Assembly: GCF_020829685.1 (NCBI RefSeq)
Contig: NZ_JAIVFR010000361.1
Span: forward strand, 1-6,746
DNA from: Nostoc sp. CHAB 5715
GTDB taxonomy: Bacteria > Cyanobacteriota > Cyanobacteriia > Cyanobacteriales > Nostocaceae
Direction: 5' to 3'
DNA length: 6,746 nucleotides
The notes beneath the pieces are model-generated. The model did not search any database and was not told the DNA's origin. It saw only the letters and a list, made by a program, of their open reading frames with translations. A program made the translations under genes and the position numbers. This document shows, in pieces, positions 1-5,503 of the stretch (the first letter of the stretch is position 1; the number at the start of each line of letters is the position of its first letter).

Positions 1-41
1 GTGACTTGAATCACCAAGCTAAGGTATAGGATGCTATATGG

Positions 42-59
42 TGGTTAGGTACTTAACCA
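42..59. promoter_or_regulatory. 18-bp near-perfect palindrome upstream of the purH-fragment ORF, possible operator or recombination site
   Basis: The sequence TGGTTAGGTACTTAACCA pairs with its own reverse complement except at one symmetric pair (G48 against T53). It ends 10 bp before the ATG at 70. That position suits an autoregulatory operator of the small regulator type often found at the edges of mobile elements, and it could equally be an arm of a recombination site. No protein is known to bind it; the function is inferred from symmetry and position only. Confidence 0.35.
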
Positions 60-69
60 GGTGTGGATT

Positions 70-756
70 ATGACTGATGAAATTCAGAAGAAGAGAGCGC
101 AAGTTGTATCAAAGTTAATTTCTGCTTTTGGTGGGATTGTCGCACTCAACCGTCCGATTGATGCAGCTACAGCTAGCGAGTTAACTAAAACATTTTTAGA
201 ATGTGTGGTTGCACCAAGTTGTGATGCAGAAGCTCAAGAAATTCTTGCAAAGAAATCTAACGTGCGGGTTTTGACTCTACCTGATTTGAGCAGTGGCCCT
301 AAGGATACAGTAAAAGCGATCGCAGGTGGTTTTCTTGTCCAAGCTAGCGATGACGTGATTGCTGATACCAGTCAATGGCAAGTTGTCACTGAACGTCAAC
401 CCACACCCGACGAGTTAGCCGAATTGCTGTTTGCTTGGAAAGTTTGCAAACACGTTAAATCTAATGCCATTGTTGTGACAAGCGATCGCACTACACTAGG
501 AGTAGGTGCTGGTCAAATGAACCGCGTCGGCTCAGTTAAAATTGCCCTAGAACAAGCTCAAGAAAAAGCCAAAGGTGCAACTCTCGCCAGCGATGGATTC
601 TTCCCCTTCGATGATTCTGTGAAAACAGCCGCAGCAGCAGGAATTACAGCCATTGTCCAACCAGGGGGAAGTGTGCGCGATAAAGATTCAATCAAAGCTG
701 CTAACCAACTGGGTTTGGTGATGGTCTTAACTGGTGTACGTCACTTTTTACACTAA
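70..756 (+). pseudogene. purH: C-terminal fragment of bifunctional PurH (AICAR formyltransferase/IMP cyclohydrolase) with a foreign N-terminus
   Basis: PurH carries out the last two steps of purine synthesis, formylating AICAR and closing the ring to IMP. From residue 18 onward (SAFGGIVALNR, nt 121) this is the normal second half of the AICAR transformylase domain, with TERQPTPDE, SNAIVV, GAGQMNRVGS, ASDGFFPFDD and QPGGSVRD motifs and the usual GVRHF-type C-terminus. The whole N-terminal cyclohydrolase (MGS-like) domain and the KHTNPCG catalytic lysine-histidine segment are absent, so this product should be inactive. Full PurH is a little over 500 residues; only about 211 native residues remain. 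The first 17 residues (MTDEIQKKRAQVVSKLI) are not PurH and resemble the start of another small protein. I prefer ATG 70, with AGGTG at 59-63 as ribosome site, over GTG 61. Codon use and two HIP1 sites show the body is native. Insertion of an element, a duplicated fragment, or an assembly join are all possible. Confidence 0.85.
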
Positions 757-773
757 ATTATTGCTTGTTAGGT

Positions 774-832
774 GTGCAGTTTACAAAGTGTCACACAATT
801 TGCTTGCTTTTTGATTGAATTAGTGATATGGT
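774..832 (+). promoter_or_regulatory. promoter of sRNA copy 1 with upstream conserved box
   Basis: A -35 element TTGCTT (804-809), a 17-bp spacer and a -10 element TATGGT (827-832) place the start near 839. The box at 774-798, containing TGTCAC, is shared with the other two copies and lies just above the -35, where an activator could bind. It is neither an NtcA-type GTA-N8-TAC site nor a DIF-type TCCGGA element. Confidence 0.6.
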
Positions 833-838
833 TTACTC

Positions 839-909
839 GTGTGTGAGGAGCAAGTTAAAAATAAAAAGCGTTTGGGGTGGAAACACGGCAACACTCCCAA
901 GCGCTTTTT
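839..909 (+). ncRNA. small structured RNA, copy 1 (tentatively Yfr2/Cyano-1 family)
   Basis: The predicted transcript is about 71 nt: a single-stranded leader TGTGAGGAGCAAGTT, then a long hairpin. The stem pairs 863-876 with 896-909 (AAAAAGCG on the 5' side, CGCTTTTT on the 3' side) and includes one G-U wobble. The loop contains GGAAACACGGCAACA. The T-run closing the stem makes it an intrinsic terminator. Size and the GGAAACA loop fit the cyanobacterial Yfr2 family as I remember it; the family name is recall, whereas the structure is read directly. It starts about 80 nt after the purH stop but has its own promoter. Confidence 0.65.
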
Positions 910-933
910 AATTTGTCAGAAATTAGATTGCTT

Positions 934-992
934 GTGCAGTTTTGAAAATGTCACTCAAAATACTTGCCATTTGATAGAAGTAGTGATAATGT
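934..992 (+). promoter_or_regulatory. promoter of sRNA copy 2 with upstream conserved box
   Basis: The -35 is TTGCCA (964-969), the spacer is 17 bp and the -10 is TAATGT (987-992), the closest to consensus of the three, so this may be the strongest copy. The upstream box spans 934-957. The start is expected near 999. Confidence 0.6.
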
Positions 993-998
993 TTATTT

Positions 999-1069
999 GT
1001 GTGTGAGGAGCAAGTTGAGAATAAAAAATGCCTGGGGTGGAAACACGGCAACACTCCCAGGCATTTTTT
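999..1069 (+). ncRNA. small structured RNA, copy 2 (tentatively Yfr2/Cyano-1 family)
   Basis: The leader and loop match copies 1 and 3, but the stem differs: 1023-1036 (ending ATGCCTGGG) pairs perfectly with 1056-1069 (CCCAGGCAT and a T-run), 14 uninterrupted pairs. Relative to copy 1 (GCGTTT/AAGCGC), both arms have changed together to ATGCCT/AGGCAT. These compensatory changes are strong evidence that the hairpin itself is selected. An ATG created by this change at 1028-1030 is absent in the other copies and is not taken as a start codon. Confidence 0.7.
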
Positions 1070-1104
1070 AATTTATATATAGAAATATAAAAATTGGATT
1101 GTAG

Positions 1105-1163
1105 GTGCAGTTTTGAAAGTGTCACTCAATATACTCGCCTTTTGATAGAAGCAGTGATACTAT
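1105..1163 (+). promoter_or_regulatory. promoter of sRNA copy 3 with upstream conserved box
   Basis: The -35 is TCGCCT (1135-1140), weaker than in the other copies; the spacer is 17 bp and the -10 is TACTAT (1158-1163). The upstream box spans 1105-1128. The start is expected near 1170. Confidence 0.55.
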
Positions 1164-1169
1164 CTAATT

Positions 1170-1238
1170 GTGTGAGGAGCAAGTTAAAAATAAAAAGCGT
1201 TTGGGGTGGAAACACGGCAACACTCCCAGGCGCTTTTT
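1170..1238 (+). ncRNA. small structured RNA, copy 3 (tentatively Yfr2/Cyano-1 family)
   Basis: This copy has the same leader (TGTGAGGAGCAAGTT) and the same GGAAACACGGCAACA loop. The stem joins 1192-1205 (AAAAAGCGTTTGGG) to 1225-1238 (CCCAGGCGCTTTTT), with two G-U wobbles where copy 2 has Watson-Crick pairs. The T-run at 1234-1238 ends transcription. The sequence between here and the next gene (1239-1339) holds only a degenerate TCCAAAA-type heptamer pair near 1295-1310. Confidence 0.65.
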
Positions 1239-1339
1239 AATTGGTATGCAGAAAAAGTTCTTGCAGATTCGCCAGAATTATTGAGATAATCACCTAAAGT
1301 CCAAAATCCAGTCAACCCCGCTCACAATCAGAAATCTAG

Positions 1340-1561
1340 GTGCAAATCAATCGGCTGACTCAACAAATTCAGTTCATCATCGAGATTGACCAATTGAAAC
1401 AAGTGATGCGCCAAACCCTACTCACTGATGGGTCACGCCGGGAAAATAGTGCAGAACATTCTTGGCATTTAGCGGTGATGGCAAGTGTATTAGCAGAATA
1501 TGCCCCAGAGGGTGTTGATATATTCCATGCCACAGTGCGTTGGGCGGGTTCCCCGACTTGA
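1340..1561 (+). pseudogene. N-terminal fragment of an HD-domain (YfbR-like) phosphohydrolase, truncated by a repeat
   Basis: Residues 4-63 match the start of HD-superfamily hydrolases of the YfbR/5'-deoxynucleotidase type: an N-terminal helix followed by RRENSAEHSWHLA, whose His40 is the first metal ligand. The second helix with the defining His-Asp pair (normally LLIHD) and everything after it are missing; intact family members are roughly 190-200 residues. From codon 65 the frame reads into a dispersed palindromic repeat and stops at a TGA inside it (1559-1561), giving the tail VRWAGSPT. The GTG start at 1340 has no clear ribosome site. The protein cannot form a metal centre and is almost certainly non-functional. 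No remainder of the gene is visible beyond the repeat, so a deletion accompanied or followed the repeat's arrival. Confidence 0.8.
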
Positions 1562-1569
1562 AGCAACTG
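1533..1569. repeat. dispersed imperfect palindromic repeat, copy A
   Basis: CAGT-GCG-TT on the left pairs with AA-GCA-ACTG on the right, around an inner stem CGGG/CCCG. The same architecture recurs at 4178-4217. Related sequence (GCGCAGAGGTCACGGAGGA) continues to about 1593. It sits exactly at the break of the HD-domain gene. Repeats of this type are common in Nostoc genomes; no transposase is encoded here. Confidence 0.75.
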
Positions 1570-1630
1570 GCGCGGCGCAGAGGTCACGGAGGAATGAGAG
1601 TTTGAGAGGGTTTTTGCGTAAGTCCTACCA

Positions 1631-2383
1631 TTAAATAACCTGAGAACCAGCCTCCGAAATCGGTTTCGCCAAAATTACTTCCCACTCAGATTGCGAGAGT
1701 GGTTTCAACTCTATTTGCATATCAAAACAATTACTAGCTGCGGCAACTAAAGCTGCAATAATCTTTTCTACACTCAGACTTTGAGACAGTTGTACAGTCG
1801 TAAAAGATTCTGCACCAAATACTTGATTGAACAGTTCAGCATCCGGTTGCAAACGGATGGAACCATGTTGCAAAATTGCCCCACTACGTCGCAATTGAGC
1901 GCTACCAATGAGTTTGCCACCATCTGGCAAAACTAAATCTGCACTGGTAGCAGTACCAAAACAATTAGGGTTGTGGATGTAACTTCGCCCAGCCGTACCG
2001 TAATGTAATTCTACGCCAAGCGATCGCCACCCTTGAATCAAAAACTCACAAATTTTTTCGTACACCTGGAGGCGATTACCCGTAAGTCCAGATGTGACTA
2101 CAGCGTAAGTTAAATCACCTTGGTGTAGCACTGCCCGCCCACCGGTAGGACGCCGCACTAAATCCAGTTTTTGCCCTTGCCAAGTTAAATGTTGCCAATA
2201 TTCAGGGTATTGACGTTGATGATAGCCGAGAGAAATGGCAGGTGGCGACCAGGTATAAAAACGCAGAGTTGGCGGCTGCTTTCCAGATTGGTGCTGTTCT
2301 AGCAACCATAGGTCAATCGCCATCTGCACATTGCCAGCCGCCTCTAGCAAAGGAATTAGTCGCCAAATCTGATTACTATGCAT
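1631..2383 (-). CDS. LipM/LplA-family octanoyltransferase or lipoate-protein ligase
   Basis: The protein belongs to the BirA/LplA/LipB fold family, which attaches octanoate or lipoate to lysines of 2-oxoacid dehydrogenase E2 subunits and GcvH. Counting from ATG 2383 (250 residues), the signature RRPTGGRAVLH is at 77-87, and LIGSAQ with HGSI follow at 158-163 and 173-176. Lys157 is in the position of the family's conserved lysine. Cys141 (NCFGTATS) aligns with the catalytic cysteine of Bacillus LipM (ACF context), and ILQHGSI is also LipM-like, so I favour octanoyl transfer over ATP-dependent ligation. An upstream in-frame TTG at 2395 would add MLHR; ATG is preferred. It lies 45 bp after the YbjN-like gene on the same strand and may be cotranscribed. 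The converging truncated HD gene ends 69 bp beyond its stop. Confidence 0.85.
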   Translation of the reverse strand: MHSNQIWRLIPLLEAAGNVQMAIDLWLLEQHQSGKQPPTLRFYTWSPPAISLGYHQRQYPEYWQHLTWQGQKLDLVRRPTGGRAVLHQGDLTYAVVTSGLTGNRLQVYEKICEFLIQGWRSLGVELHYGTAGRSYIHNPNCFGTATSADLVLPDGGKLIGSAQLRRSGAILQHGSIRLQPDAELFNQVFGAESFTTVQLSQSLSVEKIIAALVAAASNCFDMQIELKPLSQSEWEVILAKPISEAGSQVI

Positions 2384-2406
2384 CCGATGCAGCAATAGCC
2401 CAATCT

Positions 2407-2425
2407 AAAATCCAAAATCCAAAAT
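2407..2425. repeat. heptameric short tandem repeat (AAAATCC type)
   Basis: About 2.7 copies of AAAATCC lie between the ybjN-like stop and the start of the lipoyl-family gene. Such STRR heptamers are characteristic of heterocystous cyanobacteria. A degenerate relative (AAAGTCCAAAATCC) is near 1296-1309. Confidence 0.7.
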
Positions 2426-2428
2426 TCC

Positions 2429-2908
2429 TTAAGTTGCACCAAATTCAGATTGTAAAGCTTCATCGTTGTTATCAGCGATCGTTGCCACAATAGTAATCAG
2501 TCGAGACACTTCGCCTGGAGATAATTCCGCTAAGGTGCGTGTTGATATCACAACCACTCGGTTTTCAATAATACCAAAACGCGCTTCAAAAGTGCTAGAG
2601 CAGTTTAACTCTAAAAGATACCGCATTAACTTAGGTTCATTTTTGGCAGGTAAATTTAGCACCGCAGACCAAACCGTGATGGTGTCTTCATCAGTTGTCC
2701 CGTTGAGTTGGACAAATACTTCCACACTTCCATACTTAAACTTCCAGAGATAACCACCCTCTGGAGTCTGGCTAACCATCGCACTGTCATCTTGTTCCAA
2801 AGAATCGATGACATTCTCAATTACCTCCAGATGGTTAATGCTTGCCGTTTCGGCGATTAGCTCATTAATGGATTTGTTACTAGGTATGGTTTCTTGGTAG
2901 CTTGTCAT
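2429..2908 (-). CDS. YbjN domain-containing protein
   Basis: A 159-residue soluble protein with no signal peptide or membrane segment. The N-terminal ~25 residues are polar; residues 26-155 form the alternating helix-strand pattern of the YbjN/type III secretion chaperone-like fold, with GYLWKFKYGSVEVFVQL (52-68), an amphipathic LLELNCSSTFEARFGI stretch (98-113) and a terminal helix SPGEVSRLITIVATIAD (130-146). Cyanobacteria encode several such proteins. The family is generally regarded as a stress-linked or chaperone-like factor, and I cannot assign a partner. Start ATG 2908 is preceded by GAGGA about 10 nt upstream, a good ribosome site. It has a ~230-bp upstream spacer containing a HIP1 site (3081-3088), so it probably has its own promoter and leads a ybjN-lipM-like pair. 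Confidence 0.7.
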   Translation of the reverse strand: MTSYQETIPSNKSINELIAETASINHLEVIENVIDSLEQDDSAMVSQTPEGGYLWKFKYGSVEVFVQLNGTTDEDTITVWSAVLNLPAKNEPKLMRYLLELNCSSTFEARFGIIENRVVVISTRTLAELSPGEVSRLITIVATIADNNDEALQSEFGAT

Positions 2909-3138
2909 AGAGATTTTTTCCTCAACATGCTTGCTGTCTTATCTACACATACTTTATAACTTGTAGACGCAGTTGGTTTGAGCTTCCTTTTGGCCTACTT
3001 TCTAAATGCCCAAAGTGTGGGGCTGCATAAGGGATTAGGAATCATATCACAAGTAATTTGCCGGACATGATATCAAGCAAGCGATCGCATTATTTCATGC
3101 AAGGTATGGCGGGTTGCCAGTGAACTTAAGCCCCTTTT

Positions 3139-4089
3139 TCACCTTGGAACTGCTACTTGATTAATTACCGACGCAATTACCGCATCCATTTGTAAACCAT
3201 CCAGCATTGCTTCTGGTTTCAAAATGAGGCGATGACGTAGCAGGGGCGATGCAACTGCTTTAACATCATCTGGCGTTACAAAATCTCTTCCAGCCAACCA
3301 CGCTAATGCTTGAGATGTCTGCAACCAAGCACCAGCAGCGCGAGGTGATGCACCCAAAGTTAAATCGGGATATTGACGCGATGTTCTCACCAACGCCAAC
3401 AAATAATCAACGATCGCTTCTGATACTTTAACCTCTTTGACTGCAAGTCGTGCTTGCAAAATGTCGGCTACTGTTGCGATTGGTTTCAAACGGCTAATAT
3501 CCAAACGCCGTGCTGCAAAACCCGCCTGACGATTCAGTAACATTTGCTTTTCAGCAGCTTGATCTGGGTAATCTACCACTAGCTTAAATAAAAATCTGTC
3601 TAACTGCGCCTCTGGTAAGGGATAAGTCCCCTCAAATTCCAGGGGGTTTTGGGTTGCAATCACCCAAAATAAATCTGGTAAGGGCAAACTTTCACCATCC
3701 AATGTTACCTGCATCTCTTCCATCGCTTCTAGTAGCGCCGCTTGTGTCTTGGGAGGAGTACGGTTGATTTCGTCTGCTAGCAGCACTTCGGTAAATATTG
3801 GCCCTTTTTTTAAAGTGAAATTGCGGCTATTTAAGTCAAAAATATTTGTACCAATAATATCTGAAGGTAAGACATCTGGTGTTAGTTGAATCCGGCGAAA
3901 ATCCCCTTGGATTAACTGCGCCAACACTTTTACTAGGAGAGTTTTACCAGTTCCCGGTACTCCTTCCAAAATTACGTGTCCACCCGCTAGCAGTGCTACT
4001 AAAAGTTTTTGTATTAGGCTCGATTGTCCGACAATTACTTGATTAAGACCTTGACCAAGGCGAATTAAGATAGGATGAGTTTCGCTCAT
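3139..4089 (-). CDS. moxR: MoxR-family AAA+ ATPase
   Basis: A complete 316-residue MoxR ATPase. Visible motifs are Walker A GVPGTGKT (43-50), Walker B LLADEINR (103-110), sensor 1 ATQNP with Asn148, the arginine-finger segment LDRF with Arg165, and sensor 2 GASPRA with Arg250, followed by the C-terminal lid to residue 316. No membrane segment or signal is present, so it is cytoplasmic. MoxR proteins act as chaperone-like motors for maturation or metal loading of protein complexes, often with VWA or DUF58 proteins. Here it lies 204 bp downstream of the DUF4350 membrane protein on the same strand, a known pairing. The gap carries a palindromic repeat, so tight translational coupling is unlikely. 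No clear Shine-Dalgarno precedes ATG 4089. The substrate is unknown. Confidence 0.93.
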   Translation of the reverse strand: MSETHPILIRLGQGLNQVIVGQSSLIQKLLVALLAGGHVILEGVPGTGKTLLVKVLAQLIQGDFRRIQLTPDVLPSDIIGTNIFDLNSRNFTLKKGPIFTEVLLADEINRTPPKTQAALLEAMEEMQVTLDGESLPLPDLFWVIATQNPLEFEGTYPLPEAQLDRFLFKLVVDYPDQAAEKQMLLNRQAGFAARRLDISRLKPIATVADILQARLAVKEVKVSEAIVDYLLALVRTSRQYPDLTLGASPRAAGAWLQTSQALAWLAGRDFVTPDDVKAVASPLLRHRLILKPEAMLDGLQMDAVIASVINQVAVPR

Positions 4090-4177
4090 ATTTTTTTATT
4101 GATAAATTACTAATGCAGAAATATTATGCATAATTACAAAGGGATTTCTAAGAAATAAACGAACCACAGAGACGAGG

Positions 4178-4217
4178 CAGTGCGTTGGGCGGGCAATGCC
4201 CGACAGCCAAGCAACTG
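4178..4217. repeat. dispersed imperfect palindromic repeat, copy B
   Basis: The outer stem CAGT/ACTG, extended to GGCAGT/ACTGCC at 4176-4219, encloses TTGG/CCAA and an inner perfect stem CGGGCA-A-TGCCCG. It matches copy A at 1533-1569 over GTGCGTTGGGCGGG and AAGCAACTG, with changes mostly in loops. It lies between DUF4350 and moxR, where it could form an RNA hairpin in a joint transcript and give different expression of the two genes. Confidence 0.75.
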
Positions 4218-4291
4218 CCGTGGAGAGAAAACAGAGAGAGGATTTTTACATCAGTTTTGGGATATTTTTTATTTGGAAACCCAACAAAATT

Positions 4292-4310
4292 AATTACGAA
4301 TTACGAATTA
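4292..4310. repeat. heptameric short tandem repeat (AATTACG type) overlapping the DUF4350 gene end
   Basis: AATTACG occurs about 2.7 times. On the minus strand it encodes the last residues (Ile-Arg-Asn-Ser) and the TAA stop of the DUF4350 protein. Confidence 0.75.
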
Positions 4311-5388
4311 GTCTAATGGTTCGCCATTTCCCCAACCAGCTTAACAGTTCTCGTTCACTGATGGGTTGTTTGCGAGATTGTAGCTTTAAAACTGCATCTA
4401 GTTCTGCTGCACTTGCACCTGTTTTTTCTATCCAGAAATTGATCAAGGCTTGATGTTCTAAAGGTATTTGCCCTAATCCCAAGGCTTTTTGGAGTTGTAG
4501 TTGTTCTTGTTTACCCACCATCTCTACAACAAAATCGGTGGTATCAGCTTTCTGCAACACTCCCGCTAAAGCTTGGATGTATGCCGAGCTGTTATCTACA
4601 ACTGGTGTATCTAAAGCTACTGGCTTGCCAAAGCGGCGATTCTGCGCCCAAATTAACACTAATAGCAGGATACCTACCTGCACCACGATTGGAAATACAG
4701 CAGTTTTAGCAAAAAAACTAAATAAATCTCCTTCGCTTTCTTTCTTTCTGACATCGGCATCTTTATAGCCGTGGATGTATTCATCGACAAATACTATGTT
4801 ACCTTTTTCAGTTACTAAACTGGCTAAATACTTGAAATTACTTAAATAATCTTGGTAGGCGTTGGCGGCTAAATAAGGAGTGGTAGAAAAAATCACCTTT
4901 CCTTGTTTGTAATTTTCTTCCCAGACAACAGCACCAAAGCGATCGCCTAAATCAACTTGTTTCTGTTTAGCTTTCCGATACCGTCTACGTGTATCAATTT
5001 TAATATCACCTTGGGGAGATCTCTGCATAGTGCTAAATTCTGCTTCTGTAACCCGCGCCCACGCACCCAAAATTACCAAAGTATTCCCTTTTTCTACCCA
5101 TTCACGCTTTTGACTATCCAGCGTCGTCTCCTTTAGATCGCTGCTTACCTGTAGGAAGGTAAAAGGGTTGTTATCTGGCTGAATGTCACTAAAAGGCTTT
5201 TGCCAGCGTTTGATAGAAATTCCCTGCTGTTGGATAAAAGCATACCAAGCACCATAACCATCAGAGGCGCGATTATAAGTAGAGCCAGCGTTAATTTTAG
5301 TATTATTGGGAGCCGCAAACAAACTAAGTAAAACGATCGCAGCTAGTGCGATCACGGACATCCAAGCAAGGCGATTTGAACGTTTCAT
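4294..5388 (-). CDS. DUF4350 domain membrane protein
   Basis: A 364-residue protein. Residues 8-26 form a membrane anchor after a basic N-terminus (MKRSNR). Residues 30-225 form an extracytoplasmic or soluble region with the DUF4350-type start STYNRASDGYGAWYAF, a central LVILGAW strand (104-110) and FVDEYIHG (200-207). A second membrane helix spans about 231-248 (PIVVQVGILLLVLIWAQ), followed by the basic RRFGKP and a ~110-residue cytoplasmic tail. DUF4350 proteins are usually next to moxR, DUF58 and DUF4129 genes; the moxR immediately downstream supports this. The role is inferred as a membrane-anchored partner of the ATPase, and no enzymatic residue is evident. The final residues IRNS and stop are encoded by an AATTACG heptamer repeat, so the native C-terminus may have been replaced. 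Only a weak ribosome site (GAAG) precedes ATG 5388. Confidence 0.85.
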   Translation of the reverse strand: MKRSNRLAWMSVIALAAIVLLSLFAAPNNTKINAGSTYNRASDGYGAWYAFIQQQGISIKRWQKPFSDIQPDNNPFTFLQVSSDLKETTLDSQKREWVEKGNTLVILGAWARVTEAEFSTMQRSPQGDIKIDTRRRYRKAKQKQVDLGDRFGAVVWEENYKQGKVIFSTTPYLAANAYQDYLSNFKYLASLVTEKGNIVFVDEYIHGYKDADVRKKESEGDLFSFFAKTAVFPIVVQVGILLLVLIWAQNRRFGKPVALDTPVVDNSSAYIQALAGVLQKADTTDFVVEMVGKQEQLQLQKALGLGQIPLEHQALINFWIEKTGASAAELDAVLKLQSRKQPISERELLSWLGKWRTIRLIRNS

Positions 5389-5424
5389 CTTCGACTTTCA
5401 CTATAATCACTGCGTTTCAACATA

Positions 5425-5451
5425 ATTTTAAGTACTATTACTTATTGACAA
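5425..5451 (-). promoter_or_regulatory. possible promoter upstream of the DUF4350 gene
   Basis: Read on the minus strand, TTGTCA (5451-5446) is followed after 15 bp by TAAAAT (5430-5425). Spacing is short for a sigma70 promoter, though other AT-rich hexamers overlap at 17-19 bp. It lies in the ~104-bp gap behind the GNAT gene, about 40 bp before ATG 5388. The call rests on hexamer similarity only. Confidence 0.25.
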
Positions 5452-5478
5452 AAACTCTATAACCTTAACCTCTTACTG

Positions 5479-5503
5479 ATGGGCGTAGCCCATTACGAAT
5501 TAC
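5479..5503. repeat. palindrome plus AATTACG heptamer at the GNAT gene end
   Basis: ATGGGC-GTA-GCCCAT (5479-5493) is a perfect 6-bp-stem hairpin that abuts ATTACGAATTAC (5492-5503). The stop codon of the GNAT gene (5495-5493) lies in the overlap. There is no T-run on the minus side, so I do not call it a terminator. GGCGTAGCC-type palindromes are recurrent in Nostoc-type genomes. Confidence 0.65.

Larger units (their letters stand above)
774..1242 (+). repeat. three-unit tandem array of small RNA genes
   Basis: Three units start at 774, 934 and 1105, with periods of about 160 and 171 bp. Each holds a conserved upstream box (GTGCAGTTT...TGTCAC.CAA), a promoter, a conserved leader (TGTGAGGAGCAAGTT) and a hairpin with an invariant loop. 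Spacers between units, such as 1071-1100, are AT-rich and diverged. Conservation is therefore confined to promoter and RNA, indicating that each unit is a separately transcribed gene retained after duplication. Confidence 0.85.

Noticed and set aside
70..756. A functional short stand-alone AICAR transformylase
   Set aside because: It lacks the KHTNPCG catalytic segment and half of the transformylase fold, and known short versions keep these.
1028..1091. Small peptide starting at ATG 1028 in sRNA copy 2, after the GAGGAG in the leader
   Set aside because: The ATG is absent in copies 1 and 3, and substitutions preserve base pairing rather than codons.
774..1242. The repeat array as NsiR1, the tandem heterocyst-specific sRNA
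   Set aside because: NsiR1 arrays are known next to hetF with DIF-type promoters carrying TCCGGA. Here there is no hetF and no such element, and the loop motif fits Yfr2 better. It cannot be fully excluded without a covariance-model search.
774..1242. CRISPR array
   Set aside because: There are only three units of ~160-170 bp with promoters and terminators, no uniform short repeats or spacers, and no cas genes.
2242..2753. Plus-strand open frames opposite the lipoyl-family and YbjN genes
   Set aside because: They are antisense shadows of well-supported minus-strand genes with no family similarity or ribosome site.
4196..4768. Plus-strand open frames across the repeat and within the DUF4350 gene
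   Set aside because: Their composition is that of the reverse complement of a real membrane protein gene, and the first one starts inside a palindromic repeat.
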